Shown: positions 25,916 to 35,553, numbered from the stretch's first letter. The stretch: 64,000 nucleotides of DNA from Bacteroidota bacterium (GCA_947456625.1 CANGQJ010000010.1:32790-96789), one strand, 5' to 3'. Program-made: numbers and translations. The notes: generated by a model from the letters alone, not told the origin.

Positions 25916-27484
25916 ATGCAAAAGGTATTTTTTGGATTTTTTGTTACGCTGTTATTAACTACTCAATTTTCTTTTGCACAATCTTATACTTTATCTGGAA
26001 TTGAAAAAACAGACAAAGAAGAAATGCAATATGAAATACTTGGAAAAGTCGCTAACAATTATTGGATTTATAAAAAAAATGGATCCATTTCCACCATAGC
26101 GCAGTACAACGACAAAATGCAATTGGTAAAACAAAACGATTTGCCTTTTTTGCCAGCTTCTTTAAGCTCCATTGAATTTATTACAGGTGCAGAAAAAGTA
26201 GTTGCATTTTATCAATTTCAGTCAAATAGCACCGTATATGCAGCAACTGCATTTTTGGATATGAATGGTCAATTAATTGGGGAGCCTAAAATTATTGATA
26301 CCGTTCAAAATGTGCGTCCAGGAAGTCGTGCAAAGGTTTTTAATTTTATACAAAGCGACGATCGTCAAAAATTAGTTTTATTTAGTGTAAATACAACAAA
26401 AAGCAGTTCCATAAAAGTAAAAGTAAGGTCACTTAATAATGCATTTGAAATTATCAATGAGGCTACTATTAATGTAAACGCATTAAACAAACAAAGTAAT
26501 TTATCGGACTTTGCTTTAGATAATAAAGGAAATTTATTTTGCCTTAGAAACATGACAGTTGCTAATGCAGCACCAGCGGTTAGCTTATTGTATTTGGCTG
26601 CCGATGGAAGCGAAGTTTTAGAATCACCAATTTTAAATAACACTTTACTATTAGATGACATTAGAGTTAAAATTGACAATGCCAACGAACGTGTTATTTT
26701 AAATTCTTTTTATGCAACTTCTAAAAAAGGAAACGTAGATGGTATTTATTCGTACGTATGGGATATTAATACCAAAAAGGAAATGGCTAGTAATGCAAAT
26801 AGGTTTACAGACGCATTACGAGGTGCAGTAAGTACTAAAAGAAATTTAAAAGACGCATTTGATAGTTATTATTTGGATAAAATAAATGTGCAATCCAATG
26901 GAAATATTATAGCTATTGCAGAGAAAGCAGAGACCTATAATAATCGTAGTGCTTTTTCAAGATGGGATTATTATTATGGTGGTGCATTTTACAACCCTTT
27001 CATGTATAGTTATTGGAATCGTCCCTTTGGTTTTTACCCTTGGGCTAGGTTTGGTTGGGGCATGTCGCCATTTATGTGGAGTCCTTGGATGAATCCTTAT
27101 GCAGGCTTTGGCTACCAATCTATAACGTATAATGCAGATAAGGTTGCTATGATTTCCTTAGATACCAAAGGAAATATACAATGGGTTAAGACTATTGATA
27201 AAAGCCAATCCGATATGAATGTGGATCAATTTATAGGTTATGGTACTTTGCAAAATAGTAATGGCACTAGTTTTGTTTATCATAAAAAAGAAAAAGGGGT
27301 TAGTGCTTTTATAATAAATACTTTAACTACAAATGGTCAGTTAGAAAAAGGGGCTAATATTATTTTAGCAGAAAAGCAAAATGAATGGATGCCACGTTCT
27401 TTAAAACAAGTAAGTGATAATGAAGCTATCGTCCCTTATCAATACAAAAACAGAATTGGGTTTGCTAAAATCCAAATTAAATAA
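25916..27484 (+). CDS. Secreted protein of unknown function with an aromatic-rich insert
   Basis: 522 residues with a clear Sec signal peptide (MQKVFFGFFVTLLLTTQFSFAQ). The rest is beta-rich with repeated patterns such as LDMNGQLIG, LAADGSEV and LDTKGNIQW, suggesting a beta-propeller-like fold. Residues of about 340-400 form an insert very rich in Tyr, Trp, Phe, Gly, Pro and Met (for example WDYYYGGAFYNPFMYSYW). I do not recognise a named family. A GTG-started membrane-protein gene follows after 6 bases, so they are likely co-transcribed. Confidence 0.8.
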   Translation: MQKVFFGFFVTLLLTTQFSFAQSYTLSGIEKTDKEEMQYEILGKVANNYWIYKKNGSISTIAQYNDKMQLVKQNDLPFLPASLSSIEFITGAEKVVAFYQFQSNSTVYAATAFLDMNGQLIGEPKIIDTVQNVRPGSRAKVFNFIQSDDRQKLVLFSVNTTKSSSIKVKVRSLNNAFEIINEATINVNALNKQSNLSDFALDNKGNLFCLRNMTVANAAPAVSLLYLAADGSEVLESPILNNTLLLDDIRVKIDNANERVILNSFYATSKKGNVDGIYSYVWDINTKKEMASNANRFTDALRGAVSTKRNLKDAFDSYYLDKINVQSNGNIIAIAEKAETYNNRSAFSRWDYYYGGAFYNPFMYSYWNRPFGFYPWARFGWGMSPFMWSPWMNPYAGFGYQSITYNADKVAMISLDTKGNIQWVKTIDKSQSDMNVDQFIGYGTLQNSNGTSFVYHKKEKGVSAFIINTLTTNGQLEKGANIILAEKQNEWMPRSLKQVSDNEAIVPYQYKNRIGFAKIQIK

Positions 27485-27490
27485 ATAAGC

Positions 27491-28462
27491 GTGGTTTTTT
27501 TATTTAGAGACAGGTCCGATATTAATTTATTATTTTTAGTGCTACTTAGTGTGGGACTGCATTATCATATTTGGTTGCATGCCCCAATGGTTATTGCCAA
27601 TGAGTCCGATGGAGTATTGGCTTATATATTAGTGCATTATATAAAACCGCTTCAACCAATTACTTTAATGATCCTTTTTCAGATCATTATTTTAAGTCAG
27701 GCAATTAGACTAAATGTTTTAATGAGTAAGCTTAAAATGTTTCAACAGGTTAGTTATTTACCTGGCTTCACCTATATTATATTAACTGGACTATTTCCTT
27801 ATTGGGACGTGATTAGTTCTGGCTTGGTGGCCAATTCCTTGGTAATTTGGATACTTGTAAAATTGTTAAGGCTTTATGATCAAAACCAGCCTAAGTCGCT
27901 TGAGTTTAACATTGGGCTAATTTTAGGTTGTTCTATTTTATTATACGAGCCAATTGCCATTTTAATTCCTGTTGTATTATTTGCATTAACCATTATTAGA
28001 CCTTTTAAATTAACCGAGTGGTTGGTGCTATTAATGGGTGTAACACTTCCTTTTTATTTCATTTTCACATATGTCTTTTTAACCGCAGCCCCTGGCGATA
28101 TAAGGCATTTTTTACCTAGGTTAGACTGGAAAAATCCTTTTGTTAGGCCTGAGTTAAATGTAATTTTATCGCTAACCATTATTGGCATACAATTGTTTGT
28201 AGGATTATATTTTTGGCAGGAGCAACAGTCTCGTTTTATTATTCAAGTAAGAAAATATTGGGGGGTATTGCTTTTGGTATTGATTTTGACCCTTTTTCAA
28301 CCTATTATTTTTTCGGCACAAGCATTATATGCTTCGGCCATTGTCTTAACACCATTGGCTTGTTTTATTAGTTTTGGTTATTCGGTTCCTAAAAGGTTAA
28401 TTGTACCCAATATCCTTTTCTGGTCTGCAATTGCCATTATTGTGTATAACCACCTGGGTTAA
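27491..28462 (+). CDS. Multi-spanning membrane protein, DUF6427-like
   Basis: 323 residues with about eight or nine hydrophobic helices, beginning MVFLFRDRSDINLLFLVLLS. Length and pattern resemble a Bacteroidota membrane family (DUF6427-like) of unknown function; this assignment is from memory of the pattern and is uncertain. The start is a GTG at 27491, 6 bases after the preceding stop; no better start lies nearby. Position before purQ says nothing firm about its role. Confidence 0.7.
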   Translation: MVFLFRDRSDINLLFLVLLSVGLHYHIWLHAPMVIANESDGVLAYILVHYIKPLQPITLMILFQIIILSQAIRLNVLMSKLKMFQQVSYLPGFTYIILTGLFPYWDVISSGLVANSLVIWILVKLLRLYDQNQPKSLEFNIGLILGCSILLYEPIAILIPVVLFALTIIRPFKLTEWLVLLMGVTLPFYFIFTYVFLTAAPGDIRHFLPRLDWKNPFVRPELNVILSLTIIGIQLFVGLYFWQEQQSRFIIQVRKYWGVLLLVLILTLFQPIIFSAQALYASAIVLTPLACFISFGYSVPKRLIVPNILFWSAIAIIVYNHLG

Positions 28463-28499
28463 GTGAAGAATTTAACAGTCCTTTTTTAGGGGTTTTTGG

Positions 28500-28507
28500 T
28501 ACCTTTG
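28500..28507 (+). promoter_or_regulatory. -7 promoter element of purQ
   Basis: TACCTTTG matches TAnnTTTG and lies 37 bases before the purQ ATG. The -33 box is not clear. Confidence 0.45.
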
Positions 28508-28544
28508 GCCTTCCAATAAATACTCAAATATTAAAACTATTTAA

Positions 28545-29210
28545 ATGAAATTTGGCGTAGTAGTTTTCCCAGGATCTAATTGTGATAGAGACATGCAAGA
28601 TGCTTTAGAAAAGGACCTTGGTGCACCTGTGGAAATGCTTTGGCATAAGGACAGTGATTTATCTCATTTTACTACCAACGATTGTGTGGTACTTCCCGGC
28701 GGTTTCTCTTATGGGGACTATTTACGTTGTGGTGCTATTGCAAAATTTAGTCCAATGATGCAATCGGTTATTGAATTTGCAAACAAGGGTGGTAAAGTAT
28801 TAGGTGTTTGTAATGGGTTTCAAATATTATGTGAAAGTGGTTTACTTCCAGGCGCATTATTGCAAAATCAAAATCAACAATTTATTTGTAAAAACGTATT
28901 TATTAAAACCGATAAAAGCGAGGCCTTGCAAATACCAATTGCACATGGTGAAGGAAGATATTTTACGGACGAGGCTACGCTTGCACATTTGGAAAATAAC
29001 CATCAAATTTTATTTCGCTACTGCGATGAAAAAGGAACTATAGGCGGTGAAGCTAATCCCAATGGTTCTACTAATAATATTGCAGGCATTTGTAACGACA
29101 AGCGAAATGTATTTGGTATGATGCCTCATCCCGAGCGTGCTACTAATAGTGCACTAAGTAATATTGATGGTAAAAAAGTTTTTGAAATTTTAGGTTTGTC
29201 AAAAGCTTAG
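28545..29210 (+). CDS. purQ: Phosphoribosylformylglycinamidine synthase, glutaminase subunit
   Basis: Class I glutamine amidotransferase of 221 residues that supplies ammonia to PurL in purine synthesis. The nucleophile is C89 in [10 protein letters not shown]; the His-Glu pair is in [10 protein letters not shown]. The N-terminus [15 protein letters not shown] is typical, and the separate-subunit form implies purL and purS elsewhere. The next gene starts 28 bases downstream but is functionally unrelated. Confidence 0.96.
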   Translation: MKFGVVVFPGSNCDRDMQDALEKDLGAPVEMLWHKDSDLSHFTTNDCVVLPGGFSYGDYLRCGAIAKFSPMMQSVIEFANKGGKVLGVCNGFQILCESGLLPGALLQNQNQQFICKNVFIKTDKSEALQIPIAHGEGRYFTDEATLAHLENNHQILFRYCDEKGTIGGEANPNGSTNNIAGICNDKRNVFGMMPHPERATNSALSNIDGKKVFEILGLSKA

Positions 29211-29238
29211 TTGACAAAAAAATTAAATAAAGTATTGT

Positions 29239-29688
29239 ATGAAAAAGATAATGGTAATTTGTTTGACAATTTTATTTGCTTTAAATGCAAATGCACAAAG
29301 AATAAACCCTGTAAAGTGGACTTTTGAAGCTGTGAAAAAATCTGACAAACAATATGACATTGTTTTTACAGCCAATGTGGAAGCCCCTTGGCACATTTAT
29401 TCTCAATATGTGAAAAAAGGTCCGGTGCCTACCAAAATAAGTTTCAAAAAAAATGCATTGATAGTTGTTAAAGGAAAGACACAGGAAATAGGCAAAATAG
29501 AAAAGACCTTTGATAAAAACTTTGGAGCCGAGATTGCTTATTTTAGTAATAAAGTACAGTTTGTACAAACGGTAACTTTAAAGGTAGCAGTGAAAACAAC
29601 TGTGGTTGGCGAAGTGGAGTATATGGTATGTAACGATGAGCGTTGTTTGCCTTCTACTAAGATTCCTTTTGAAGTTACCATTCAGTAA
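29239..29688 (+). CDS. Secreted DsbD alpha-domain-like protein
   Basis: 149 residues with a signal peptide (MKKIMVICLTILFALNANAQ). The mature part is a single immunoglobulin-like domain like the N-terminal domain of DsbD, including APWHIYSQYVKKGPVPTKI. It has one cysteine pair, C131-x4-C136 (VCNDERCLP), at the place where DsbD-alpha has its redox pair. In DsbD this pair passes electrons from the membrane domain to periplasmic acceptors. The next gene is a full DsbD whose own alpha domain lacks this pair, so this protein may serve it in trans (inference). Confidence 0.82.
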   Translation: MKKIMVICLTILFALNANAQRINPVKWTFEAVKKSDKQYDIVFTANVEAPWHIYSQYVKKGPVPTKISFKKNALIVVKGKTQEIGKIEKTFDKNFGAEIAYFSNKVQFVQTVTLKVAVKTTVVGEVEYMVCNDERCLPSTKIPFEVTIQ

Positions 29689-29763
29689 ATATTAATTAGT
29701 AAATCACGATTTTTTATTTCAAAAAAATCGTAAAAGGCTAATTCACATTGTAAATAAATTATC

Positions 29764-31731
29764 TTGAATAAAATATTTTCATTTTTTGCATCAATTGTTG
29801 TTTTAAGCATGATGCAATTAACTGCTATTGCACAAACGGATAGTTTGGTTTCCATTACCGCTACTGCAAAGCCCATAAACGATAGCATGTACACCTTGCA
29901 ATATCATTTGCAGGTGAAAGCGGGTTGGCATGTTTATGGCGATACTCCGCCGGTGGAAAAAAACGGAGACCCTTTAACACATGCACCTTTTGAAGGATTT
30001 GCAAATATCAAAACCTATTCCTTTACAAATACTTCTAACCGATATACAGCAAAGGCAGTGCAGCAAAAAGATGAACTATTCGGAAAAGTATTTGTATTTA
30101 ATGGCTCATTTGATATCACTGATCAGATTATTATAAATGGATTCCAGCCAGATACTTTAACTGGCTTTATGACGGTGCAAGTTGCCAAAGGAAATGAGTT
30201 TTATGAAAAAGAAATTCCGTTATCCATTTTTTTAGTGAATGGCAAAAAAACAACTAGTACTCAAATATTATTGCCCTCAACAGCAACAACGCCTCCAGCG
30301 GGTGCTTGCGGTGAGGCTGCGCACGATAGTAAAAAATCAAGTGCTTGGACAGTATTTATTTTAGGATTCTTGGGTGGTTTAATCGCACTAATTACACCCT
30401 GTGTGTTTCCAATGATTCCTGTGACGGTTTCTTTTTTTACAAAACGATCAAAAACCAGAAAGCAGGGCATAAAAAATGGTTTGTTATATGGGCTAAGTAT
30501 TTTCTTAATATATGTTTTAGCTAGTGTGCCATTTCATTTATTGGGCAATGTGCAGCCCGAAATTTTTAATAGTATTTCAACAAGCCCAGTATTAAATTTA
30601 ATTTTCTTTGTCATTTTTATATTCTTTTCCATTTCCTTTTTTGGCTATTTTGAAATTACATTACCAAGTGGTATTGCAAGTAAGGCCGATTCAAAAAGTG
30701 GACTAGGGAGTTTAGGTGGTATCTTTTTTATGGCTATTACATTAGCCATTGTTTCTTTTTCATGTACTGGTCCTATTTTAGGAACCTTATTGGTTGGTTC
30801 ATTACAAGGAGGTGCTTGGGCATTAACCATGGGTATGGCTGGCTTTGGCGTGGCATTGGCATTGCCATTTAGTTTGTTTGCCATTTTCCCTCAATGGTTA
30901 CAAAGTTTGCCAAAATCTGGTGGATGGTTAGATACGGTTAAAAAAATATTGGCATTTTTAGAACTTGCACTTGCATTTAAATTTTTATCTAATGCCGACT
31001 TAGTGCAACATTGGGGACTTTTAAAGCGGGAAGTGTTTTTAGCATTATGGGCTATTATAAGTTTAGGTTTAGCACTATATTTATTTGGTAAAATTCATTT
31101 GCCACATGATAACAAAGGGGCAAAAATTTCTGTCGGCAGAAAAATGGGAGGAGTTGCAGCGATTGCATTTTCGGTAGTATTAATAATGGGTATTTTTCCT
31201 AAAAATGCCAACTACATTAAATTCTTAAGTGGATTCCCACCACCAAGTCATTATAGTTTATTGGCAAATCCTTTGGATGATAACCGTGGGGTTCATGCCA
31301 ATGTGGTAAACGATTATCAAAAAGCATTGGTTTTAGCCAAGGAACAAAACAAGCCTATCTTAATTGATTTTACGGGTTGGGCCTGTGTGAACTGTCGTAA
31401 GATGGAAGAAAATGTATGGACCGATCCTGCAGTGTCAAGCTATATCAAAGAAAATTTCATTTTAGTTTCTTTATATGTAGATGATAAAGAAATGCTGCCA
31501 GTTGATAAACGCTTTAAATACACAAGCAAAGCTGGTACTATAAAAGAAATAAATAGTGTAGGTGATTTATGGGCAACTTTCCAAGCTGAAAATTTCAATC
31601 AGGTGACACAGCCTTTATATGTCGTGATAAGTCCAACACAAAATTTATTATCCAATCCTATAGGCTATACGCCTAATATACCTAATTATTTACAATGGTT
31701 GCAATGTAGTGTTGCAAAAGGAAAGCAATAG
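29764..31731 (+). CDS. dsbD: Thiol:disulfide interchange protein DsbD
   Basis: 655 residues in three parts. A signal peptide and alpha-like domain (to about 175) come first. The CcdA-like membrane domain (about 195-465, eight helices) has its cysteines in LITPCVFPMIP and SFSCTGPILG. The C-terminal thioredoxin-like gamma domain has WACVNCRKM. DsbD carries electrons from cytoplasmic thioredoxin across the inner membrane. The alpha domain (KAGWHVYGDTPPVEKNGDP and beyond) contains no cysteine at all, unlike classical DsbD. The start is a TTG at 29764, the only codon that keeps the signal peptide MNKIFSFFASIVVLS. It lies 75 bases after the secreted alpha-like gene. Confidence 0.9.
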   Translation: MNKIFSFFASIVVLSMMQLTAIAQTDSLVSITATAKPINDSMYTLQYHLQVKAGWHVYGDTPPVEKNGDPLTHAPFEGFANIKTYSFTNTSNRYTAKAVQQKDELFGKVFVFNGSFDITDQIIINGFQPDTLTGFMTVQVAKGNEFYEKEIPLSIFLVNGKKTTSTQILLPSTATTPPAGACGEAAHDSKKSSAWTVFILGFLGGLIALITPCVFPMIPVTVSFFTKRSKTRKQGIKNGLLYGLSIFLIYVLASVPFHLLGNVQPEIFNSISTSPVLNLIFFVIFIFFSISFFGYFEITLPSGIASKADSKSGLGSLGGIFFMAITLAIVSFSCTGPILGTLLVGSLQGGAWALTMGMAGFGVALALPFSLFAIFPQWLQSLPKSGGWLDTVKKILAFLELALAFKFLSNADLVQHWGLLKREVFLALWAIISLGLALYLFGKIHLPHDNKGAKISVGRKMGGVAAIAFSVVLIMGIFPKNANYIKFLSGFPPPSHYSLLANPLDDNRGVHANVVNDYQKALVLAKEQNKPILIDFTGWACVNCRKMEENVWTDPAVSSYIKENFILVSLYVDDKEMLPVDKRFKYTSKAGTIKEINSVGDLWATFQAENFNQVTQPLYVVISPTQNLLSNPIGYTPNIPNYLQWLQCSVAKGKQ

Positions 31732-31761
31732 TAACTGAAATTGTAAAGTAATTATTAAAGT

Positions 31762-31796
31762 ATAAAAAAGGCTCCGAATTCGGAGCCTTTTTTATA
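31762..31796. terminator. Bidirectional terminator between dsbD and the sigma-factor gene
   Basis: AAAAAAGGCTCCG-AATT-CGGAGCCTTTTTT, a perfect palindrome with A and T runs on both sides. It lies 31 bases past dsbD and 36 bases past the end of the minus-strand sigma gene. Confidence 0.88.
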
Positions 31797-31831
31797 TCGT
31801 AAAACTATAATACATCAGTAGCAATTTAAAT

Positions 31832-32413
31832 TTATAAACTCATTCCTCTTTCGTTCATCATTTTTCTTAGATTAATTAAGCCGTAACGCATTCTTCCCAA
31901 AGCCGTGTTAATACTGCAGTTGGTCATTTGTGCTATTTCTTTAAAACTTAAGTTGGCGTAATGTCTTAATACAATAATTTCTCTTTGCTCTTCCGGCAAT
32001 AAATCCACAAGCTCCTGAATATTACGATGTGTTTGCGAACGTGTCATTTTATAATCCGCAGGGTGGTCCGAATGTTTGATAATTTCAAATAAATCCTGGT
32101 CATCACTTGTTTTAATGGTAGGTGTTCTTTTAACTTTTCTAAAATGATCTACACAAAAGTTATGTGCAATACGCAAAGCCCATGGTAAAAATTTGCCTTC
32201 GTCGTTGTATTTATTTTGCTTAAGGTTATTAATTATTTTAATAAAAATATCTTGAATTAAATCCTCGGCTAAATAACTATCCTTTACCATGAAATTAATG
32301 GCATTAAAAATACGTTCTTGATGACGGTCAATTAAAGCGTCAAAAGCACGGGTGTTTCCTTGTTGAAATAATTGAATTAATTCGTTGTCGGTGAGTTGTA
32401 CGGTTTTGTTCAT
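31832..32413 (-). CDS. ECF-subfamily RNA polymerase sigma factor
   Basis: 193 residues with sigma region 2 (AFDALIDRHQERIFNAINF, then AEDLIQDIFIKI) and region 4 (LPEEQREIIVLRHYANLS, then FKEIAQMTNCSINTALGRM). No anti-sigma gene or FecR gene is next to it, so it is not a FecIR pair. Bacteroidota use many such factors for envelope or stress functions. Its targets are not evident. Confidence 0.93.
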   Translation of the reverse strand: MNKTVQLTDNELIQLFQQGNTRAFDALIDRHQERIFNAINFMVKDSYLAEDLIQDIFIKIINNLKQNKYNDEGKFLPWALRIAHNFCVDHFRKVKRTPTIKTSDDQDLFEIIKHSDHPADYKMTRSQTHRNIQELVDLLPEEQREIIVLRHYANLSFKEIAQMTNCSINTALGRMRYGLINLRKMMNERGMSL

Positions 32414-32643
32414 TTTTGTTTTTTAAAGGTCTTCGAAAGCTAAGTAAGGGTGTGCTTAGCTGGGTTAGTAATGGAAAATTACCCCCTAAAGCAATCCGTT
32501 TTTCATTTGTTGAAAACGAAAAATGGGGATTGAGGATATCCACATTTTTTTGCCCCAGCCATACTTGTTTTGAAACCTCTTCTTATTTAAAAGTTTATTG
32601 CTTTTGGTACAACCAATTGACAAGGAATATGTTATTTTGTAGT

Positions 32644-35445
32644 ATGGCAACAGCTAAAAAAGGTATGGATTCCATTGAGGTAGTAGGCGCAAGGGTGCAC
32701 AACTTAAAAAATGTATCGGTTGCATTTCCGCGTGACCAATTTATAGTGGTTACTGGGGTTTCGGGTAGTGGAAAGTCCTCCTTAACCATTGATACTTTGT
32801 TTGCCGAAGGCCAAAGGCGTTATGCCGAGAGCCTTTCTTCCTACGCACGTCAGTTTATGTCACGCATGGGTAAGCCCGATGTGGATTATATTAAGGGCCT
32901 TTGTCCAGCCATTGCTATTGAACAAAAAGTAACCACACGCACTCCGCGCAGTACCGTGGGAAGTATGACCGAGATTTACGATTATTTTAGGGTGTTTTTT
33001 GCGCGCATTGGCAAGACCTATTCACCCATTAGTGGGGAGGAGGTAAAAAAGCATGATGTTCAGGATGTACTTTCCTATATGCAAAAAGGGAAGGCGGGGG
33101 ATAAAATTGTTTTATTAGTTCCATTTAAGCAACAAGCTAAAAGAGATATTGCGGAGGAGTTAAATATTTTAGTACAAAAAGGGTTTACCCGTATTTATTT
33201 GAGGGCAGCTAAAATGGAATCTGAAATCTTAAGAATTGAAGATGCTTTGGAACTCACCAAAACCGATCTTTCAAAAAAAATAAAAGCACATGATGTATTT
33301 GTTTTAATAGATAGAATTATCGTAAAAGATTTTGACGAGGATGATATACACCGTTTAACCGATTCTATTGGGACTGCCTTTTATGAAGGCGAAGGCATTT
33401 TGTGGGTAGAAAAAAACAACGACATTTTACAAGACTTTAATAATAAGTTTAGTTTGGATGGTATGGAATTTGATGAACCTACTCCTAATTTATTTTCATT
33501 TAATAATCCTTACGGTGCATGTCCTACTTGTGAAGGGTATAGTCAGGTATTGGGCATTGACGAAAACTTAGTGATTGCCAATCCGTTCTTATCGGTTTAT
33601 GATGGAGGCGTGGCACCATGGAAGGGCGAGAAATTAAGTTGGTGGAAAGATCAGTTTGTAAAGGAGGCAGGAAAAACAGGTTTCCCTATACATCAACCCA
33701 TTAATAAATTAACCAAGGCGCAGTATACGCAGTTGTGGAAAGGAACAGGGAAGGCATTGGGCATTGATGATTTTTTTAAAGATGTGGAAGCACATTTGTA
33801 TAAAGTACAATTTCGTGTTTTATTAAGTAGGTATCGTGGCCGTACCAGTTGCCCAGACTGTAATGGATACCGTGTGCGCAAGGAAGCCTTGTATGTAAAA
33901 ATTGGAGGCATGCATATTGGAGAACTTTGTGCAATGCCGGTAAGAGAACTGCAACAATGGTTTAAGTTGTTGAAGTTGTCTGCACATGATGCTGAAATTG
34001 CAAAGCGTATATTAATTGAAATTGAACAACGCATACAAACTTTAATGGATGTTGGACTAGGTTATTTAACCTTAAGTCGTTTAGCGAATAGTTTAAGTGG
34101 AGGTGAAAGCCAAAGAATACAATTAACAAGATGCTTGGGAAGTAATTTAACCAACTCCTTATATATTTTGGATGAACCAAGTATTGGATTGCATTCAAGA
34201 GACACAGAACGTTTAATTTTAGTGCTACAAAATTTAAGAGACCTCGGTAATACGGTAGTAGTGGTTGAGCATGATGAACAAATTATGCGCAAAGCCGATC
34301 ATATTATTGATATGGGGCCATTAGCAGCACACCAGGGAGGAGAAGTAGTGGCAGTGGGTAATGCAGCGGAATTGATGAAGGATAAGAAAAGTTTAACTGG
34401 AAAATATTTGAAAGGGGAGTTGTTTATTCCTATTCCAGCAAAAACGCGACCTGCGAAACATTTTATAAAATTGGAAGGGGCGCATTTGCATAATTTACAA
34501 AATGTAAATGTGGATTTTCCTTTACAAAGTTTATGTGTAATTAGTGGAGTGAGTGGCAGCGGCAAAACAACCCTTGTTAAAAAAGTATTGTACAATGCTT
34601 TACTAAAAGCAAAGCAACAACCAACGGAATTAGTGGGAGGCTATGCCGATATTAAAGGTGATTTGCATTTAATTGATGCCATTGAAATGGTGGATCAAAA
34701 CCCAATTGGTAAATCATCTCGAAGTAATCCTGTAACCTATATTAAGGCATATGATGCCATAAGAGATGTGTATTCAAAACAAGCGTTGTCAAAAATTAGA
34801 GGCTTTCTTCCAAAACATTTTTCTTTTAATGTAGACGGAGGCCGTTGCGATACTTGTAAAGGCGAAGGCGAGCAATTAGTGGAAATGCAATTTTTAGCGG
34901 ATGTGCATTTAACCTGTGAGGACTGTGGCGGTAAGCGTTTTAAAGAATCGGTATTGGAAGTACATTATAAAGGCAAGAGTATTTATGATGTATTGGAAAT
35001 GAGTGTGGATGAAGCCATTGAATTCTTTAGCGAAGAAAAAAATATTGTGTTGGCAATAAGTCCATTACAAGAAGTGGGATTGGGTTATGTGAAATTGGGA
35101 CAGAGCAGTAGTACCTTAAGTGGTGGTGAAGCACAACGTGTAAAGCTTGCTAGTTTCCTTGGAAAAGGAAAAGCGAATCAAAAAATGTTATTCATATTTG
35201 ATGAACCTACAACAGGTTTACATTTTCATGATATCCATAAACTATTAAAAGCTTTTAATGCTTTAATTGATCAAGGTCACTCTTTAATTGTGGTGGAACA
35301 TAATACCGATGTCATCAAGGCTTCGGACTGGGTAATTGACATGGGCCCCGAGGCCGGTGATGCAGGAGGTACCGTTGTTTATGCAGGAATTCCAAGCAGC
35401 TTGGCTAAATGCAAGGCCTCCCAAACAGGGAAGTACTTAGGATAA
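32644..35445 (+). CDS. uvrA: UvrABC excinuclease subunit A
   Basis: DNA-damage sensor of nucleotide excision repair, 933 residues, with two ABC ATPase modules. Walker A motifs are GVSGSGKSS near residue 37 and GVSGSGKTT; signatures are LSGGESQRIQL and LSGGEAQRVKL. The late zinc module (CDTCKGEGEQL...CEDCGGKR) is intact. In the early module the CPTC pair (C293, C296) after LFSFNNPYGA is kept, but the CxxC that precedes LFSFNNP in E. coli UvrA is missing (FSLDGMEFDEPTPN). Further CPDC is at SCPDCNGYR. I chose the ATG at 32644 (MATAKKGMDSIEVVG); the open frame upstream to 32416 has no UvrA sequence. Confidence 0.96.
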   Translation: MATAKKGMDSIEVVGARVHNLKNVSVAFPRDQFIVVTGVSGSGKSSLTIDTLFAEGQRRYAESLSSYARQFMSRMGKPDVDYIKGLCPAIAIEQKVTTRTPRSTVGSMTEIYDYFRVFFARIGKTYSPISGEEVKKHDVQDVLSYMQKGKAGDKIVLLVPFKQQAKRDIAEELNILVQKGFTRIYLRAAKMESEILRIEDALELTKTDLSKKIKAHDVFVLIDRIIVKDFDEDDIHRLTDSIGTAFYEGEGILWVEKNNDILQDFNNKFSLDGMEFDEPTPNLFSFNNPYGACPTCEGYSQVLGIDENLVIANPFLSVYDGGVAPWKGEKLSWWKDQFVKEAGKTGFPIHQPINKLTKAQYTQLWKGTGKALGIDDFFKDVEAHLYKVQFRVLLSRYRGRTSCPDCNGYRVRKEALYVKIGGMHIGELCAMPVRELQQWFKLLKLSAHDAEIAKRILIEIEQRIQTLMDVGLGYLTLSRLANSLSGGESQRIQLTRCLGSNLTNSLYILDEPSIGLHSRDTERLILVLQNLRDLGNTVVVVEHDEQIMRKADHIIDMGPLAAHQGGEVVAVGNAAELMKDKKSLTGKYLKGELFIPIPAKTRPAKHFIKLEGAHLHNLQNVNVDFPLQSLCVISGVSGSGKTTLVKKVLYNALLKAKQQPTELVGGYADIKGDLHLIDAIEMVDQNPIGKSSRSNPVTYIKAYDAIRDVYSKQALSKIRGFLPKHFSFNVDGGRCDTCKGEGEQLVEMQFLADVHLTCEDCGGKRFKESVLEVHYKGKSIYDVLEMSVDEAIEFFSEEKNIVLAISPLQEVGLGYVKLGQSSSTLSGGEAQRVKLASFLGKGKANQKMLFIFDEPTTGLHFHDIHKLLKAFNALIDQGHSLIVVEHNTDVIKASDWVIDMGPEAGDAGGTVVYAGIPSSLAKCKASQTGKYLG

Positions 35446-35460
35446 ATTCTATGTAACTTA

Positions 35461-35544
35461 TTGAAAAACAATTGGTTGCAAATTTTAAATTTGTTTTTGC
35501 AAATTATTATGTCTTAAATTTATTGCAACTGAAAAATAGTTGCA
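35461..35544 (+). promoter_or_regulatory. Promoter and operator candidates of the hicAB operon
   Basis: A TTG at 35461-35463 and TAAATTTG at 35486-35493, 22 bases apart, form a plausible promoter. The -7 box lies inside the perfect 15-base palindrome CAAATTT-T-AAATTTG (35479-35493). TTGCAAATT occurs twice as a direct repeat (35476-35484, 35497-35505). Closer to the gene, TGCAACT (35524-35530) and AGTTGCA (35538-35544) form an inverted repeat with a 7-base spacer. HicB antitoxins usually repress their own operon, so these are likely binding sites (inference). Confidence 0.5.
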
Positions 35545-35553
35545 TAAATTTAC

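Noticed and set aside
32439..32460. GCTAAG / CTTAGC hairpin between the sigma-factor gene and uvrA
   Set aside because: Six-pair stem without a T run or matching motif elsewhere; not enough to call a regulatory element.
32416..32643. N-terminal extension of UvrA by 76 residues
   Set aside because: The extension has no UvrA-like sequence and would run up to the sigma-factor start; MATAKKGMDSIEVVG is the natural beginning.
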